From assembly GCA_963775235.1 (NCBI GenBank), contig CAVZHY010000005.1, forward strand, positions 1 to 64,000: DNA of 64,000 bases, given 5' to 3'. The translations under genes were made by a program, and so were the position numbers. Of this stretch, positions 1 to 7,484 are shown piece by piece. Every line of letters starts with the position of its first letter. Position 1 is the stretch's first letter. Origin of the DNA: JBBDMC01 sp963775235. Its GTDB lineage: Bacteria; Pseudomonadota; Alphaproteobacteria; Rhizobiales; Kaistiaceae. The notes under the pieces were generated by a model. It was not told the DNA's origin. It ran no database searches and saw only the letters and a program-made list of their open reading frames with translations.

Positions 1-616
1 CATTGTCTGACTCCTTGTAGTAGTCGGCGAGATCCGCAATCACCGCCTCACGCGGTCCAAGGTCGATGGGCAGCCCGTTGATCGTGATCCCCTTGGCCAC
101 GACGGCATCGCGGGCCGTGACGACCGGAATGCCGTCGTTGTTAGGACCGTTGCCGGACACATCGATTGTACGGCGTGGCGAAATCACGCCACTGCTATCG
201 AAGAGATTGGCGGAGAACGTCAGGTCTCCGGAAATCGAGGTCGTTCGCAGGAACTGCGGAGGTGCTGTGCTTAGCCGATCTGCAAAGGCATTTGCACTCG
301 CAGCGCTGTCGATGACGGTCCACGGAACCACGACCGTCTGGGTGTCGGAGAACTCGACATAGGTGACGGCAATCCGGCCCGTCGCCCCTTGCAGGATTGC
401 ATTGATGAAGTCCGGGCTTCGAAAAGCATCGACGTAGCCGTTGCGGGCAACCACCTGCTCGTCGCGGTCCATTGGCGAGGAGACGTCGACGGTCACCACG
501 AGCTCAAGGTTGACTTGAGTGCTGGGTTGGGCCTGGGCGGCCGCCACTGAGCCGAGGACTGTGGTCAAGAGACCGGCGATGACGCACCGTGAGGCATTCA
601 CAAGACAAGGCTGCAT
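1..616 (-). CDS. DUF1194 domain protein, exported, 3' end cut by window edge
   Basis: The frame runs leftward out of the window, so only the first 205 codons are present. The chosen ATG at 616 is preceded by a purine-rich AGGGAAG ribosome-binding site and opens a signal peptide (hydrophobic core around residues 13-26 ending AAAQA). The mature part starts with a von Willebrand A-like strand carrying VDVSSPMD near residue 43, which resembles a MIDAS-type metal site. A later stretch (RTIDVSGNG, about residue 147) is characteristic of DUF1194 proteins. The family is secreted or periplasmic and has no established reaction. It is the chromosomal neighbour on the tRNA side of the genomic island. Assignment rests on these motifs; the C-terminus is not visible. 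Confidence 0.8.
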   Translation of the reverse strand, partial: MQPCLVNASRCVIAGLLTTVLGSVAAAQAQPSTQVNLELVVTVDVSSPMDRDEQVVARNGYVDAFRSPDFINAILQGATGRIAVTYVEFSDTQTVVVPWTVIDSAASANAFADRLSTAPPQFLRTTSISGDLTFSANLFDSSGVISPRRTIDVSGNGPNNDGIPVVTARDAVVAKGITINGLPIDLGPREAVIADLADYYKESDN

Positions 617-838
617 GGTCGAGCTTCCCTTCGCGCCCCGCCCCACCCTCTACCCCCGATTCTACCCCCGAACTGATCCTTGACTCAAAGCCAACAGAAC
701 GTCACGCGATCAACTTTGAAATGGGGTGGAGGAGACAGCCACCATCGTGCCAAAGCCTGGAGACAACCTGATGTCACCAGGCATCGCCTATGGCTCTTTC
801 ACTGTCTCACCGGAGCGCGGTCTTGAGGCACATGCGAA

Positions 839-913
839 TGGTGGGCGCGACAGGGATTGAACCTGTGACCCCTCCCGTGTGAAGGGAGTGCTCTCCCGCT
901 GAGCTACGCGCCC
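839..913 (-). tRNA. tRNA-Val (anticodon CAC)
   Basis: A complete cloverleaf reads on the minus strand. The acceptor stem is GGGCGCG/CGCGCCC, the D stem GCTC/GAGC, the anticodon stem CTCCC/GGGAG with loop TTCACAC (anticodon CAC), and the T arm ACAGG-TTCAATC-CCTGT. The discriminator is A and the CCA end is encoded (839-841). Its first 40 bases and two upstream bases are duplicated exactly at 7394-7435, which marks it as the integration site of the island. The gene is intact and probably functional, but its present upstream region belongs to the island side. Confidence 0.96.
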
Positions 914-915
914 GT
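874..915 (-). repeat. Direct repeat, island end overlapping tRNA-Val (att site copy 1)
   Basis: This 42-bp segment comprises tRNA bases 1-40 (5' end through the anticodon loop and three bases of the 3' anticodon stem) plus two bases upstream. It is identical to 7394-7435. The identity breaks at base 41 of the tRNA on one side and at the third base upstream of the gene on the other. Confidence 0.9.
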
Positions 916-936
916 TGCCTGCGCTCCCCGGATAAG

Positions 937-1676
937 TGCCCGACTGGCTCGGGGACCGGGAGCAGGGCAGCCCGCCGAGCTTCCTCGACCGGCACGACGT
1001 GCTCATAGCGCGCCGCGCTCGTCCGGTCCAGCCAAGCCCCGGTGGCCACCAGATCCGCTCGTATCCAGCCCGGCATATCGCCGCATCCAAGCAGCCCACG
1101 TGTGCCGGAAGACGTGGAATGTGACTGAGCGGTCGATCCCGGCCGCCTCGCGAGCGAGCCGTAGCAGCAGGTACAGGCGGCCGTTCTTGCCGAAGCGGAA
1201 CACTGGTCCAGCTCGATTCAGGCCGCGCGGGTGGCGTCGCAAGGCATCGACCACCATCGGCGGCAGGAATGCCGTCCGGGGCAGCCCGTTCTTCGTTCGC
1301 GGAATGAATGCCCAGCCTTCGTCGACGTCGATGCGGTCGCCCGTGAGGCCAAGCGCTTCCTCGATGCGCCGAAGCACGAATCGCTCCAGTGCGTGACCGT
1401 CGCCGGCAAGTACTGGTTCCCGTCGCTGAAGGCGTCTCTCACAAGGGCGCAATAGCGTTGGATGCTACGCGGCGTGCGGGGAAGACCCGCACTGGCGTAG
1501 CGATCGAGTGTCTCCTCGACCGATAGGGTGAACTCGCTGTCGGGCGCTCGTCGCGACAGGTCGCGCCTGGTCGGAACCTTTCGCCGCCTGTCGCGGGTCT
1601 TGGTTATCCATTCCTCGATGATAACGCGGCTCCCCTCCACCTCTCGCCGGTTATCCCCAGAGCCACGCGGGAGCAA
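937..1676 (-). pseudogene. Tyrosine recombinase/phage-type integrase, frameshifted
   Basis: All signature residues of a tyrosine site-specific recombinase are visible but spread over three reading frames. The first frame (1676 to about 1440) carries a core-binding-like helical region (EETLDRYASAGLPRTPRSI). The second (about 1430 to 1090) carries the box I arginine in RRIEEALGL, the beta-hairpin lysine in PRTKNGLPR, and the box II FHVFRHTWAAW. The third (about 1090 to 940) carries the nucleophile tyrosine in SAARYEHVV. At least two indels separate them. It lies within 30 bp of the tRNA and reads toward it, the usual place for an integrase that used that tRNA. The N-terminus is uncertain because no good start is visible. 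Confidence 0.82.
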
Positions 1677-2033
1677 ACGGTTGTTCCCGCGTCAGAATTG
1701 CGCTCGCCGCTCCTCGATCGCCATGGCGGCAAATAGAAGGGGAACCGGACCTCGACCAATGGCTGCCGCTGGTCAGCCTCTGGCGCGTCTCGGACGTGGT
1801 TCGCCTCATCCGTACGCGGAAGGTTGGTGCTGGTGGGACCCTTAGCGGGGGAAGCCCAGGACACGATAGGAAAGTCGACTATCCCACTGGCGGGTAAGTA
1901 GCTGACAAAATCAGCCTTTGCGCGGTCCCCTAGGGAGCGCCAATGATTTCAATGGCTTACTTCTGTCCATGCCAATCGTCGCCATTAGCGGGCTAAATCT
2001 TGGCTAATATGCCGGCGAGGCTGGCTGCACCAG
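1677..2033. other. Island intergenic stretch, no gene recognised
   Basis: Frames here are short on both strands and show no family motif. The minus-strand frame at 1604-1864 may include remains of the integrase N-terminus or of an excisionase, but nothing in it can be matched with confidence. Confidence 0.4.
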
Positions 2034-2072
2034 CAAAAGCGAAGGGCCACCCTCGGTCGGAGGGCGGCCCTT
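2034..2072 (-). terminator. Rho-independent terminator of the 2102-2382 gene
   Basis: An inverted repeat with arms AAGGGCC-x-CCCTC and GAGGG-x-GGCCCTT spans 2042-2072. In the minus direction it is followed by CGCTTTTG. It sits about 30 bp past the stop of the small minus-strand gene at 2102, so it most likely ends that transcript. Confidence 0.6.
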
Positions 2073-2101
2073 AAGGGTCATCCATGTTCGCGCGCCCGGC
2101 G

Positions 2102-2382
2102 TTAGCCGGGACTGATTGTCAGGGTGGCCCCCGTTTCCTTGATGAAGGACCAGAACCGACTGTTAACTCGGTCAGTCTCCCGCTCTGCTTCTCGCATGGA
2201 GTCCGCCTGTTCCAACCACTTCACAGCGTCCTCGAGCGTCATCCAGGCCGTGGGGTGACGCTCGCGTACCAGGTCGTAGATGCGATATGTGTCGTGCCCG
2301 CGATACTTGAGCAACCAATAGCCATAGCCAAGCAAGTCACGCTGCGTGTTTCGGTATGTTTTCCAGCGTATTCATCTTTCAT
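2102..2382 (-). CDS. Hypothetical island protein, probable frameshift near its start
   Basis: The C-terminal 77 residues form a convincing small protein that is rich in charged residues and aromatic in its first third (GYGYWLLKYRGHDTYRIYDL), with a helical glutamate-rich stretch behind it. An ATG at 2382 opens a matching upstream piece (MKDEYAGKHTETR) in a different frame, so a one-base indel near 2335 probably splits the gene. A hairpin terminator follows immediately. I do not recognise the family. If the upstream start is not real, the gene would begin near 2335. Confidence 0.45.
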
Positions 2383-2764
2383 CGGTCACAGACCCCTTTT
2401 TCCGTGGATGCCGGCTGGACTCTCGGCTTGATCGGGGAGTATCGAGGGCCAGCCCTCATCCCGCCCTTGATACGGCAGAGTGCGGCCTTGATCAAGCCAG
2501 CGCGACGCCGGCCAAAGTTCAGGTCGCGGTCCGACGGGCTGCCCGTTCAGTCGAGCGCGAAACGTGCAAGATGTCGGCGGCTCGCGCGGGGCCGCCGCCA
2601 CGGGCGGCAGCGGTTACCAGCGCGCCTCCACTTCAACCCAGGACGCGAAAATGAAGTGGGGTGCGCTTCCAGCGCGACGCGGTGCGCTGAAGTGGGCCTC
2701 GTGCGTAGGAGGGGACAGGCCAACTTGTGCAGCATCCGCGAAGATTCCCAAACACACAAATCAG
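2383..2764. other. Island intergenic stretch, no gene recognised
   Basis: Several overlapping frames are open on both strands, as expected for GC-rich DNA, but none shows a family motif, a plausible ribosome-binding site or protein-like composition. Confidence 0.4.
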
Positions 2765-3294
2765 CTATCCTGATCGACGCATCTGATAGTCGACGCCGGT
2801 CATTCGAATTCGCCACTTCAGCATATCGATGCTCACGCCGAAATGGTTCGTCGCCGCCTCCTCGGTCATGCGGCGCGACCTCATCCATAGGGCTGACGCG
2901 GAGAAGACGTCCCGGCGAGCCAGTCGGCCTCGGCTTCCTGGACGTGGCTGTAGTTGCCGCTCATAAAATGACCGTCGTCAGTCTGTTGCGCCGCGGGCAA
3001 ATCGTGCCCTAGGACGATGCGCCACAACTCGTGCATGATCACGGCGTTCCGGCGCCGCAGAGACATGCTGGGATTGTAAACCACGAGGAATTGGTCGGCT
3101 TCGTGGATAACGAACGCAAACCACTCATCCTGAGCGACTTGCAGAAGCTGGGTTCGATCCGCCTTTCCCAGCCCGCGAACGTCGGACGCCGACCACACCG
3201 CGACCCCCAGGTGGGTGGCCAACCGTTCGGCGGATAGCGCCCCGACGGGCGCTATCCCAAGCGCCTTACGTATTTCAACTGACCGTCGCTCGCA
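2765..3294 (-). pseudogene. ImmA/IrrE-type metallopeptidase, frameshifted, zinc motif mutated
   Basis: The protein runs from ALSAERLATHLGV through LVVYNPSMSLRRRNAV and the metallopeptidase helix MHELWRIVLGHDLP to EAEADWLAG, then continues after a one-base shift near 2905 as MTEEAATNHFGVSIDMLKW. That is the domain order of ImmA/IrrE proteins, which cleave or bind a partner repressor. The zinc motif should read HExxH, but here it reads HELWR, a single-base CAC/CAT to CGC change. No ATG, GTG or TTG start is present in the open frame upstream of residue LATHLGV. It overlaps the end of the xre gene by 20 bp, the usual coupled arrangement. Catalytically dead as read. Confidence 0.75.
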
Positions 3295-3681
3295 TTAGTG
3301 ACTTGAACCCGCGCTCGAAGTGAGACTCTATGGCGGCGGCGGCTACTTTGACTCTCTGGTACTGGCGGGCGCCCGCGATGATGAGATTGGCGAGTGACTT
3401 TGGCGGTCTTCAAACCTGAAGGCCTGTCCGCGCTTGAACCCCACGTGAACCTCGGGCAGCCGTTCGGCGGCATGGTGGCCTTCGCCGATCACTAGGCCCG
3501 GGTTGATCCCAAGCCAAACGCAGATTTTCCGAAGGGTACGACTGTCGGGGAGATGGCCACGCTCAACACGCGACAACGTGGCTGGGCTGATACCAATTTC
3601 GGCAGCTGCTGCTCGTATGCCCATGCTTCCTCGCTTCCGGGCCACCCTTCGACCCAGCTCCTCCGGCGATAGTTGCGCCAT
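3275..3681 (-). pseudogene. Xre-family HTH repressor/antitoxin, frameshifted
   Basis: ATG at 3681 starts a protein whose residues 10-60 form a lambda-type helix-turn-helix (IRAAAAEIGISPATLSRVERG). After VHVGFKRGQAF the frame is lost near 3400. The expected tail (KSLANLIIAGARQYQR) continues in the next frame to a TGA at 3275. It is followed by and overlaps the ImmA/IrrE gene, a pairing common on integrative elements where the repressor keeps the element silent. Three GTTTC/GAAAC inverted repeats lie just upstream and are its probable operators. The HTH domain could still be made, but the C-terminus is scrambled. Confidence 0.75.
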
Positions 3682-3693
3682 CGAGTCTCCTGT

Positions 3694-3760
3694 GTTTCAG
3701 AAAACGAAATCAGTGTTTCACAAAGGGAAACGAATTCTGATAGTGTCTCAGCTGTGAAAC
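3694..3760. promoter_or_regulatory. Operator array of the divergent Xre promoter
   Basis: Three imperfect palindromes of the form GTTTC-N(6-7)-GAAAC occur at 3694-3710, 3715-3731 and 3745-3760. The middle one is best (GTTTCACAAAGGGAAAC). The direct repeat GAAACGAATTC occurs twice within the block. The array lies between the start of xre (minus) and the HNH-SAVED relic (plus), where a self-regulating repressor of both directions would bind. Function is inferred from position and symmetry. Confidence 0.55.
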
Positions 3761-3826
3761 GAATTCGGATCGAATCACGTACCGTTCGCGGTCGTCAAGC
3801 GCGAGCACAATCCCGGGGCACCCCTG

Positions 3827-4515
3827 ATGGTGTCAGCAAAGAACAGGGTGGTCTTGTGGGCCCGCGCCGCCGGCCGATGCGAAATACGCCGGCTGCAATA
3901 CGTCTCTCATCGGCGACCTGATCGCCGGCAAAGACGAGCTCAACGCGGCCTATGTGGCCCACATTGTTGCGGAGACGCCCGGTGGCCCGCGCGGTGATCC
4001 GGTGCGCTCGCCACTCCTCGCCGACGACATCCATAACCTGATGCTGATGTGCGACCGCCATCACCGAATCGTCGATCGCGAGGCGGTGGCGGAACACCCC
4101 GAATCCTATTGCTCGCCATGAAGACCCGGCACGAGGCGCGCATCGAGGTGCTAACCGAAATCCAGGACGAGCGCGCCAGCCACATCCTGTTGTTCGGCGC
4201 CCGCGTCGGCGAGCATGACTATCCGGTGCGTTTGGACCTCGCGCGGGCGGCTATTTTACCCGACCGGTATCCCGCCGAGCGCCAGCCGATCCAACTCGAC
4301 CTGGCCCGCCTCGATTTCCAGGATCACGAGCCCGAATACTGGCAGATGCAGGTGGGCAACCTGCAGCGCCAGTTTGCTCGCAAGGTCCGCGACCGGCTTC
4401 GTGCCGGCGACATTGGCCACCTTTCGCTGTTCGCGCTGGCGCCGCAGCCGCTGCTGGTCGAACTTGGGCGCCTGCTCTCCGACATCGCCGCCGTGTCTGT
4501 CTATCAGCTCCATCG
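3827..4515 (+). pseudogene. HNH-SAVED effector (CBASS Cap5-like), frameshifted and truncated
   Basis: Read across two indels, the sequence gives an N-terminal HNH nuclease of the Cap5 type: GRCEYAGCN, then AAYVAHIVAETPGGPRGDP, then HNLMLMCDRHHRIVD with the catalytic H/N/H pattern. A linker (TRHEARIEVLTEIQ) follows, then the start of a SAVED domain (ILLFGARVGEHDYPVRL to HLSLFALAPQPLLVELGRLL). One extra A near 3885 and one missing base near 4107 break the frame. The SAVED domain ends abruptly at YQLHR, about halfway, where DUF4238-like sequence begins. In intact systems the SAVED domain senses a cyclic oligonucleotide made by a CD-NTase and the HNH part degrades DNA. No cyclase gene lies in this window. 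Non-functional as read. Confidence 0.75.
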
Positions 4516-5300
4516 CATATCTTCAGCACCGCAGAACGGAAATGGCTGTGAAGAGAATGCGCTCTATGCGAACAGAAATGGAGTACGAGATTTTCAAGGG
4601 TCGCGAAACACTAAGACCTCAGGAAATATAAACTGATGAAGAGCTTATACTGAATTCTATAAGGGCATTTCAAGAAAGTCTGCATTTGATTGAGGATCTC
4701 AAGCCATGCATAGTACACAACCTAACCGACAGGGCCTTCATTGCGTCGGACGACCCTACGATATTCACAAACAGGTTTCACCTCCAGAGGCTCGGTCGAC
4801 ACAACTTCGGTGTGGCGTCGTCGGGCGCTTTATTGTTCATGCCGCTCACTTCGAACTACCTGTTCATGTGCTATGACGGCGGCGTTTACACGATGCCGGA
4901 CCGCGCGGGAAATTGGTTGAAGCTGAAAAGGCCCCAGGACGTCCTGTCTCTTAATCAGCTTCAATACCTCAGCTCGTCCGAGAACATCTATTTCGAGCGT
5001 TGGTCTGAACGCTCCGAAATCGCAAGAGAATTCGAGCAGATTGTGGCGCACCGCCCGAAGCTGTGGTCGCAAACCACCCTACTTGTGCAGGATGGCGTCG
5101 ATGAAGTTGGAGAGCGTTACCGACCTGCATCGGACGAGGAGCGCAAGACAGCGAGAGTGACTTTGTCCGCTACGTCAATGTACTACCCAGCGCCTATCTC
5201 TTGGTTATCGCCCCTCAAATATCGTCAGCCGCCTAAGGTGTTCTTCAACGGCACCGCGGTGGGACACGTCCGCAAGGCGGAGTGGCTTGACGGTGTCTAA
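4512..5300 (+). pseudogene. DUF4238 domain protein, 5'-truncated, with in-frame stop
   Basis: The frame starts abruptly at the broken end of the SAVED relic (IAYLQHRRTEMAVKRM), meets an in-frame TAA at 4629-4631, and then continues in the same frame for over 200 codons. Typical DUF4238 C-terminal features follow: SLHLIEDLKPCIVHN, ASDDPTIF, NRFHL, then a region of small strands and a helical end. The N-terminal half of the family is missing. DUF4238 proteins are of unknown function and often sit in mobile or defence-rich regions. GC content is clearly lower than in the chromosomal genes, supporting transfer. A TTG at 4686 could restart translation of the last 204 residues. Confidence 0.65.
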
Positions 5301-5369
5301 CAACGTTTAGGCACCCCCAGGGCAAGTGGGGGCTCTCATGCCATGCCCATGCCGAAACATCGGGCGCGT

Positions 5370-5705
5370 CTAACACGGCTCATAGTACACGCTTTTGCCC
5401 ACTTCGATGCATCGGTCGCTGCCGAGCGGTGGCGGCGGAAGTACTGCTTGGAGCGCGGCGAACACCACGAAGAGAGCCATAGCCCCGACCAGTTTCAAGC
5501 CCATCTCGCGCCAGAAGAGCAGGTCACCGTAGTCTCTGAACGAGAAGAGACCGAACGCGACTTGGGCGAGCAGAGCAATCGCGCCAAGCACCGCGCCGCC
5601 GCCTAAAATGAGATTCACAATGCCACCCAGCGGCGTGAAGAATAGGAAGAGACCGACGACCAGAACTACGAAGGCGGCCGTGACGAGCTTCTCGAAGGGA
5701 GACAT
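5370..5705 (-). CDS. Hypothetical small membrane protein
   Basis: From ATG at 5705 the 111-residue product has two or three strongly hydrophobic segments (about residues 8-26, 29-52 and 68-90: VTAAFVVLVVGLFLFF, GGIVNLILGGGAVLGAIALL, LVGAMALFVVFAAL). A short soluble tail contains two cysteines (RCIEVGKSVYYEPC). An upstream ATG in the same frame (5837) would add 44 residues with no hydrophobic start and seems less likely. No family is recognised. It lies alone on the minus strand within the island. Confidence 0.55.
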   Translation of the reverse strand: MSPFEKLVTAAFVVLVVGLFLFFTPLGGIVNLILGGGAVLGAIALLAQVAFGLFSFRDYGDLLFWREMGLKLVGAMALFVVFAALQAVLPPPPLGSDRCIEVGKSVYYEPC

Positions 5706-5880
5706 GGGCCTGCTCACAGTCCGTCGAGTGTTCGGCAATTGTCCCGACTCAACCGTTACGAATGGGTTGCTTTGAACTACGACCCAGGGGCTTTGCAGCT
5801 GGCTAAAATCTGAGGGAATGAGACAACGAACTCGCAATCAGAACGGCTCAGATTGGACGCACCACCGAGAGGAGTGCACC

Positions 5881-6165
5881 ATGCCCGTCTTTCAACTCGA
5901 CCCCATAAGTCCTGACGCACCCGAATGGAACCGTTCCTCTGTCAGAAACGAATCTATTTGGGTCAGCGCTCCGTATGACGGAAAGGCCCGAGAGATGGTG
6001 GCCAACATAACGGTGACGGCGGTAACGGCACCGCCGCGCAGTCGAATGCCACAATCACCGTGGCTAAGTTCGGTCTCGGCATCTTGCACAATAGATGCGT
6101 CGAGACCTGATATCGCCGACGGTGAGGCCGTCACTGCTTCAGGAAAGAAACTGCCCTACGCATGA
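5881..6165 (+). CDS. Hypothetical small protein
   Basis: ATG at 5881 follows a GAGGAG ribosome-binding site. The 94-residue product opens with MPVFQLDPISPDAPEW and has an ESIWVSAPYDGKAREMVAN segment. This pattern (short strand, WV.A..., AR.mVA helix, later SPW) resembles small uncharacterised proteins found scattered in alphaproteobacterial accessory DNA. No signal peptide or membrane segment is visible. No function can be assigned. Confidence 0.5.
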   Translation: MPVFQLDPISPDAPEWNRSSVRNESIWVSAPYDGKAREMVANITVTAVTAPPRSRMPQSPWLSSVSASCTIDASRPDIADGEAVTASGKKLPYA

Positions 6166-6234
6166 AAGGGGGCCGCAGAGGCGACAAACCTCAGCCTGAA
6201 GGCTGGTGTTCGGAATGCCGGAATTGGGCCTGTA

Positions 6235-6801
6235 TCAGTAGGACTGCCGGAGCCGCACGCTTACCAAGCCGTCGCCTGCAGATAGCCAGTATTCCGGATG
6301 ACGCGGCGTAACCTTGCCGGGTTCGATGAATGACACTGCGAAGACCTCGCTCTCGATGACATAGAGGTTATTCACACACGCTTCCGCCAGTGCCTCAAGC
6401 CTTGAATGGTCCTGCACGACATCCGACGAGTTCAGGTGATGAAAGTCGTCGCGCGCGTCGAAAATGGAGAGGGCCGCGTCGCGCGCATGCGCAGAGATGA
6501 TTTTGTTCTCCCATAGCTTCGTCCAGCGACGCTCGGCAGTCTTAGCTCCCCGCACGCGCCTCTTTTCGCACAGGAATTTTGACAGCGCCTCCACGTAGGC
6601 TTGAGCCACGGATATCGCTCCGTAGTACGTGGCGGCCACATACATCGTCGCGCACTCCGAAGCCGCAGCTGAGAACCACTCCGACGGTATGAATGCTTGC
6701 AGTTTAACGCGCCGAGCCCGCTCTACGCGCGAGGCGAGTCCAGCCTCGAAGGAGGCTCGTATCTGCTCCGCTGTTGGAGGAGGTACCAAAGTAGCACTCA
6801 T
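6235..6801 (-). CDS. Hypothetical protein
   Basis: The likely start is the ATG at 6801 (MSATLVPPPTAEQI), giving 188 residues. The product looks alpha-helical and soluble, with an N-terminal basic helix (RVERARRVKLQAF), a central stretch in which small and aromatic residues alternate (YVAATYYGAISVAQAYVEAL), and a HHLNSSDV motif. This looks like a small helical bundle of the kind seen in HEPN-type proteins, but the RxxxxH signature of active HEPN RNases is not evident. No neighbour pairs obviously with it. Function unknown. Confidence 0.5.
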   Translation of the reverse strand: MSATLVPPPTAEQIRASFEAGLASRVERARRVKLQAFIPSEWFSAAASECATMYVAATYYGAISVAQAYVEALSKFLCEKRRVRGAKTAERRWTKLWENKIISAHARDAALSIFDARDDFHHLNSSDVVQDHSRLEALAEACVNNLYVIESEVFAVSFIEPGKVTPRHPEYWLSAGDGLVSVRLRQSY

Positions 6802-6997
6802 CGTCCTCAACCCCGCTCTCACCGCATGACGACGTTTTCCGCCCACGCCTCCAGCGCCGCCCGCCTCTCGGCCATGTACTTCGGTCGGACCGGACGGGCC
6901 GGATAGGCTCAGCGTAAGCGTCGGCGGCTACGGCCCATTAACCAGTCCCCGATAGTACTGCCAAAGCAAGGAGTAGACCGATGGCGGAAGCCTCGCG

Positions 6998-7204
6998 GTG
7001 ATTGAGTGGGGTGCTTTACTCGGCGCGATGATTGCGGCGCATTCCGCGTTCGTAGCGGACCCCGAAGCTAGATATAACAGCCCGGCAACCGCACTCGTCG
7101 GCGTGCCGCTGTTCGGTGCCGTGTGGGGTGCCTGCGTCGGCGCGGTGATACACTTCACATCCGAGGGCGTCCTGCTCGGCCTGGGGTTCTTGGGTTGGAC
7201 GTAA
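6998..7204 (+). CDS. Hypothetical small membrane protein, probably 5'-frameshifted
   Basis: The 68-residue frame starts at a GTG and encodes two small-residue-rich hydrophobic stretches (ALLGAMIAAHSAFV and ALVGVPLFGAVWGACVGAVI). A better start is the ATG at 6981, preceded by AAGGAG at the right distance, but that frame stops after six codons. A one-base indel near 6998 probably separates start and body. The gene lies near the right end of the island. It could also be a spurious frame. Confidence 0.35.
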   Translation: MIEWGALLGAMIAAHSAFVADPEARYNSPATALVGVPLFGAVWGACVGAVIHFTSEGVLLGLGFLGWT

Positions 7205-7393
7205 CCGCGTCGCCCGAATCAGAGCGAGACTACGTGCCCGGCTCAACGCTCCTTCCGTCCCCGGATTTTCCCCGACTGGCTGCTTCAAGTTCCGACTACG
7301 TTCGAGGCTTGCCCGGCCGAGAGAGTGTAGTCGAAGAGCCCGATGTCCGCGACTTATCGACCGTGCGCACTGGGGCAGGGACGCTGGACGGAA

Positions 7394-7435
7394 CCCGTGT
7401 GAAGGGAGTGCTCTCCCGCTGAGCTACGCGCCCGT
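7394..7435 (-). repeat. Direct repeat, tRNA-Val 5' half (att site copy 2)
   Basis: An exact copy of 874-915 holds the first 40 bases of tRNA-Val on the minus strand without the 3' half, so it cannot make a tRNA. It marks the right end of the island. If it is the original chromosomal copy, the sequence to its right (7436 onward) was once the tRNA promoter region. Confidence 0.9.
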
Positions 7436-7484
7436 CTGCCGGTGACCGGAAGTGCAGCGATTTAAGGGGCCGTCGGAATCCAAG

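Larger units (their letters stand above)
874..7435. mobile_element. Decayed genomic island integrated in tRNA-Val
   Basis: About 6.5 kb lies between two exact 42-bp copies of the 5' half of tRNA-Val. It contains a tyrosine integrase relic next to the tRNA, an Xre/ImmA-IrrE regulatory relic, relics of an HNH-SAVED effector and of a DUF4238 gene, and several orphan small genes. Outside it the genes are ordinary chromosomal ones (DUF1194 on the left, gph on the right). Patchy lower GC (for example 4515-5300) and decay of nearly every recognisable gene indicate an old integration that has lost mobility. Boundaries are inferred from the repeat; excision machinery beyond the broken integrase is not seen. 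Confidence 0.8.

Noticed and set aside
2356..3012. Plus-strand frame of about 218 codons
   Set aside because: It is antisense to the ImmA/IrrE relic in its second half and Arg/Ser-rich without motifs.
3827..5300. A working CBASS or other intact defence system
   Set aside because: The HNH-SAVED frame is broken twice and truncated, the DUF4238 gene lacks its 5' half, and no nucleotide cyclase or accessory gene is present.
5300..5345. CCCCCA/TGGGGG hairpin after the DUF4238 fragment as a terminator
   Set aside because: Short stem and no T tract in either direction; left unannotated.
7394..7435. Second tRNA-Val gene
   Set aside because: Only the 5' half (bases 1-40) is present; no T arm, 3' acceptor strand or CCA.
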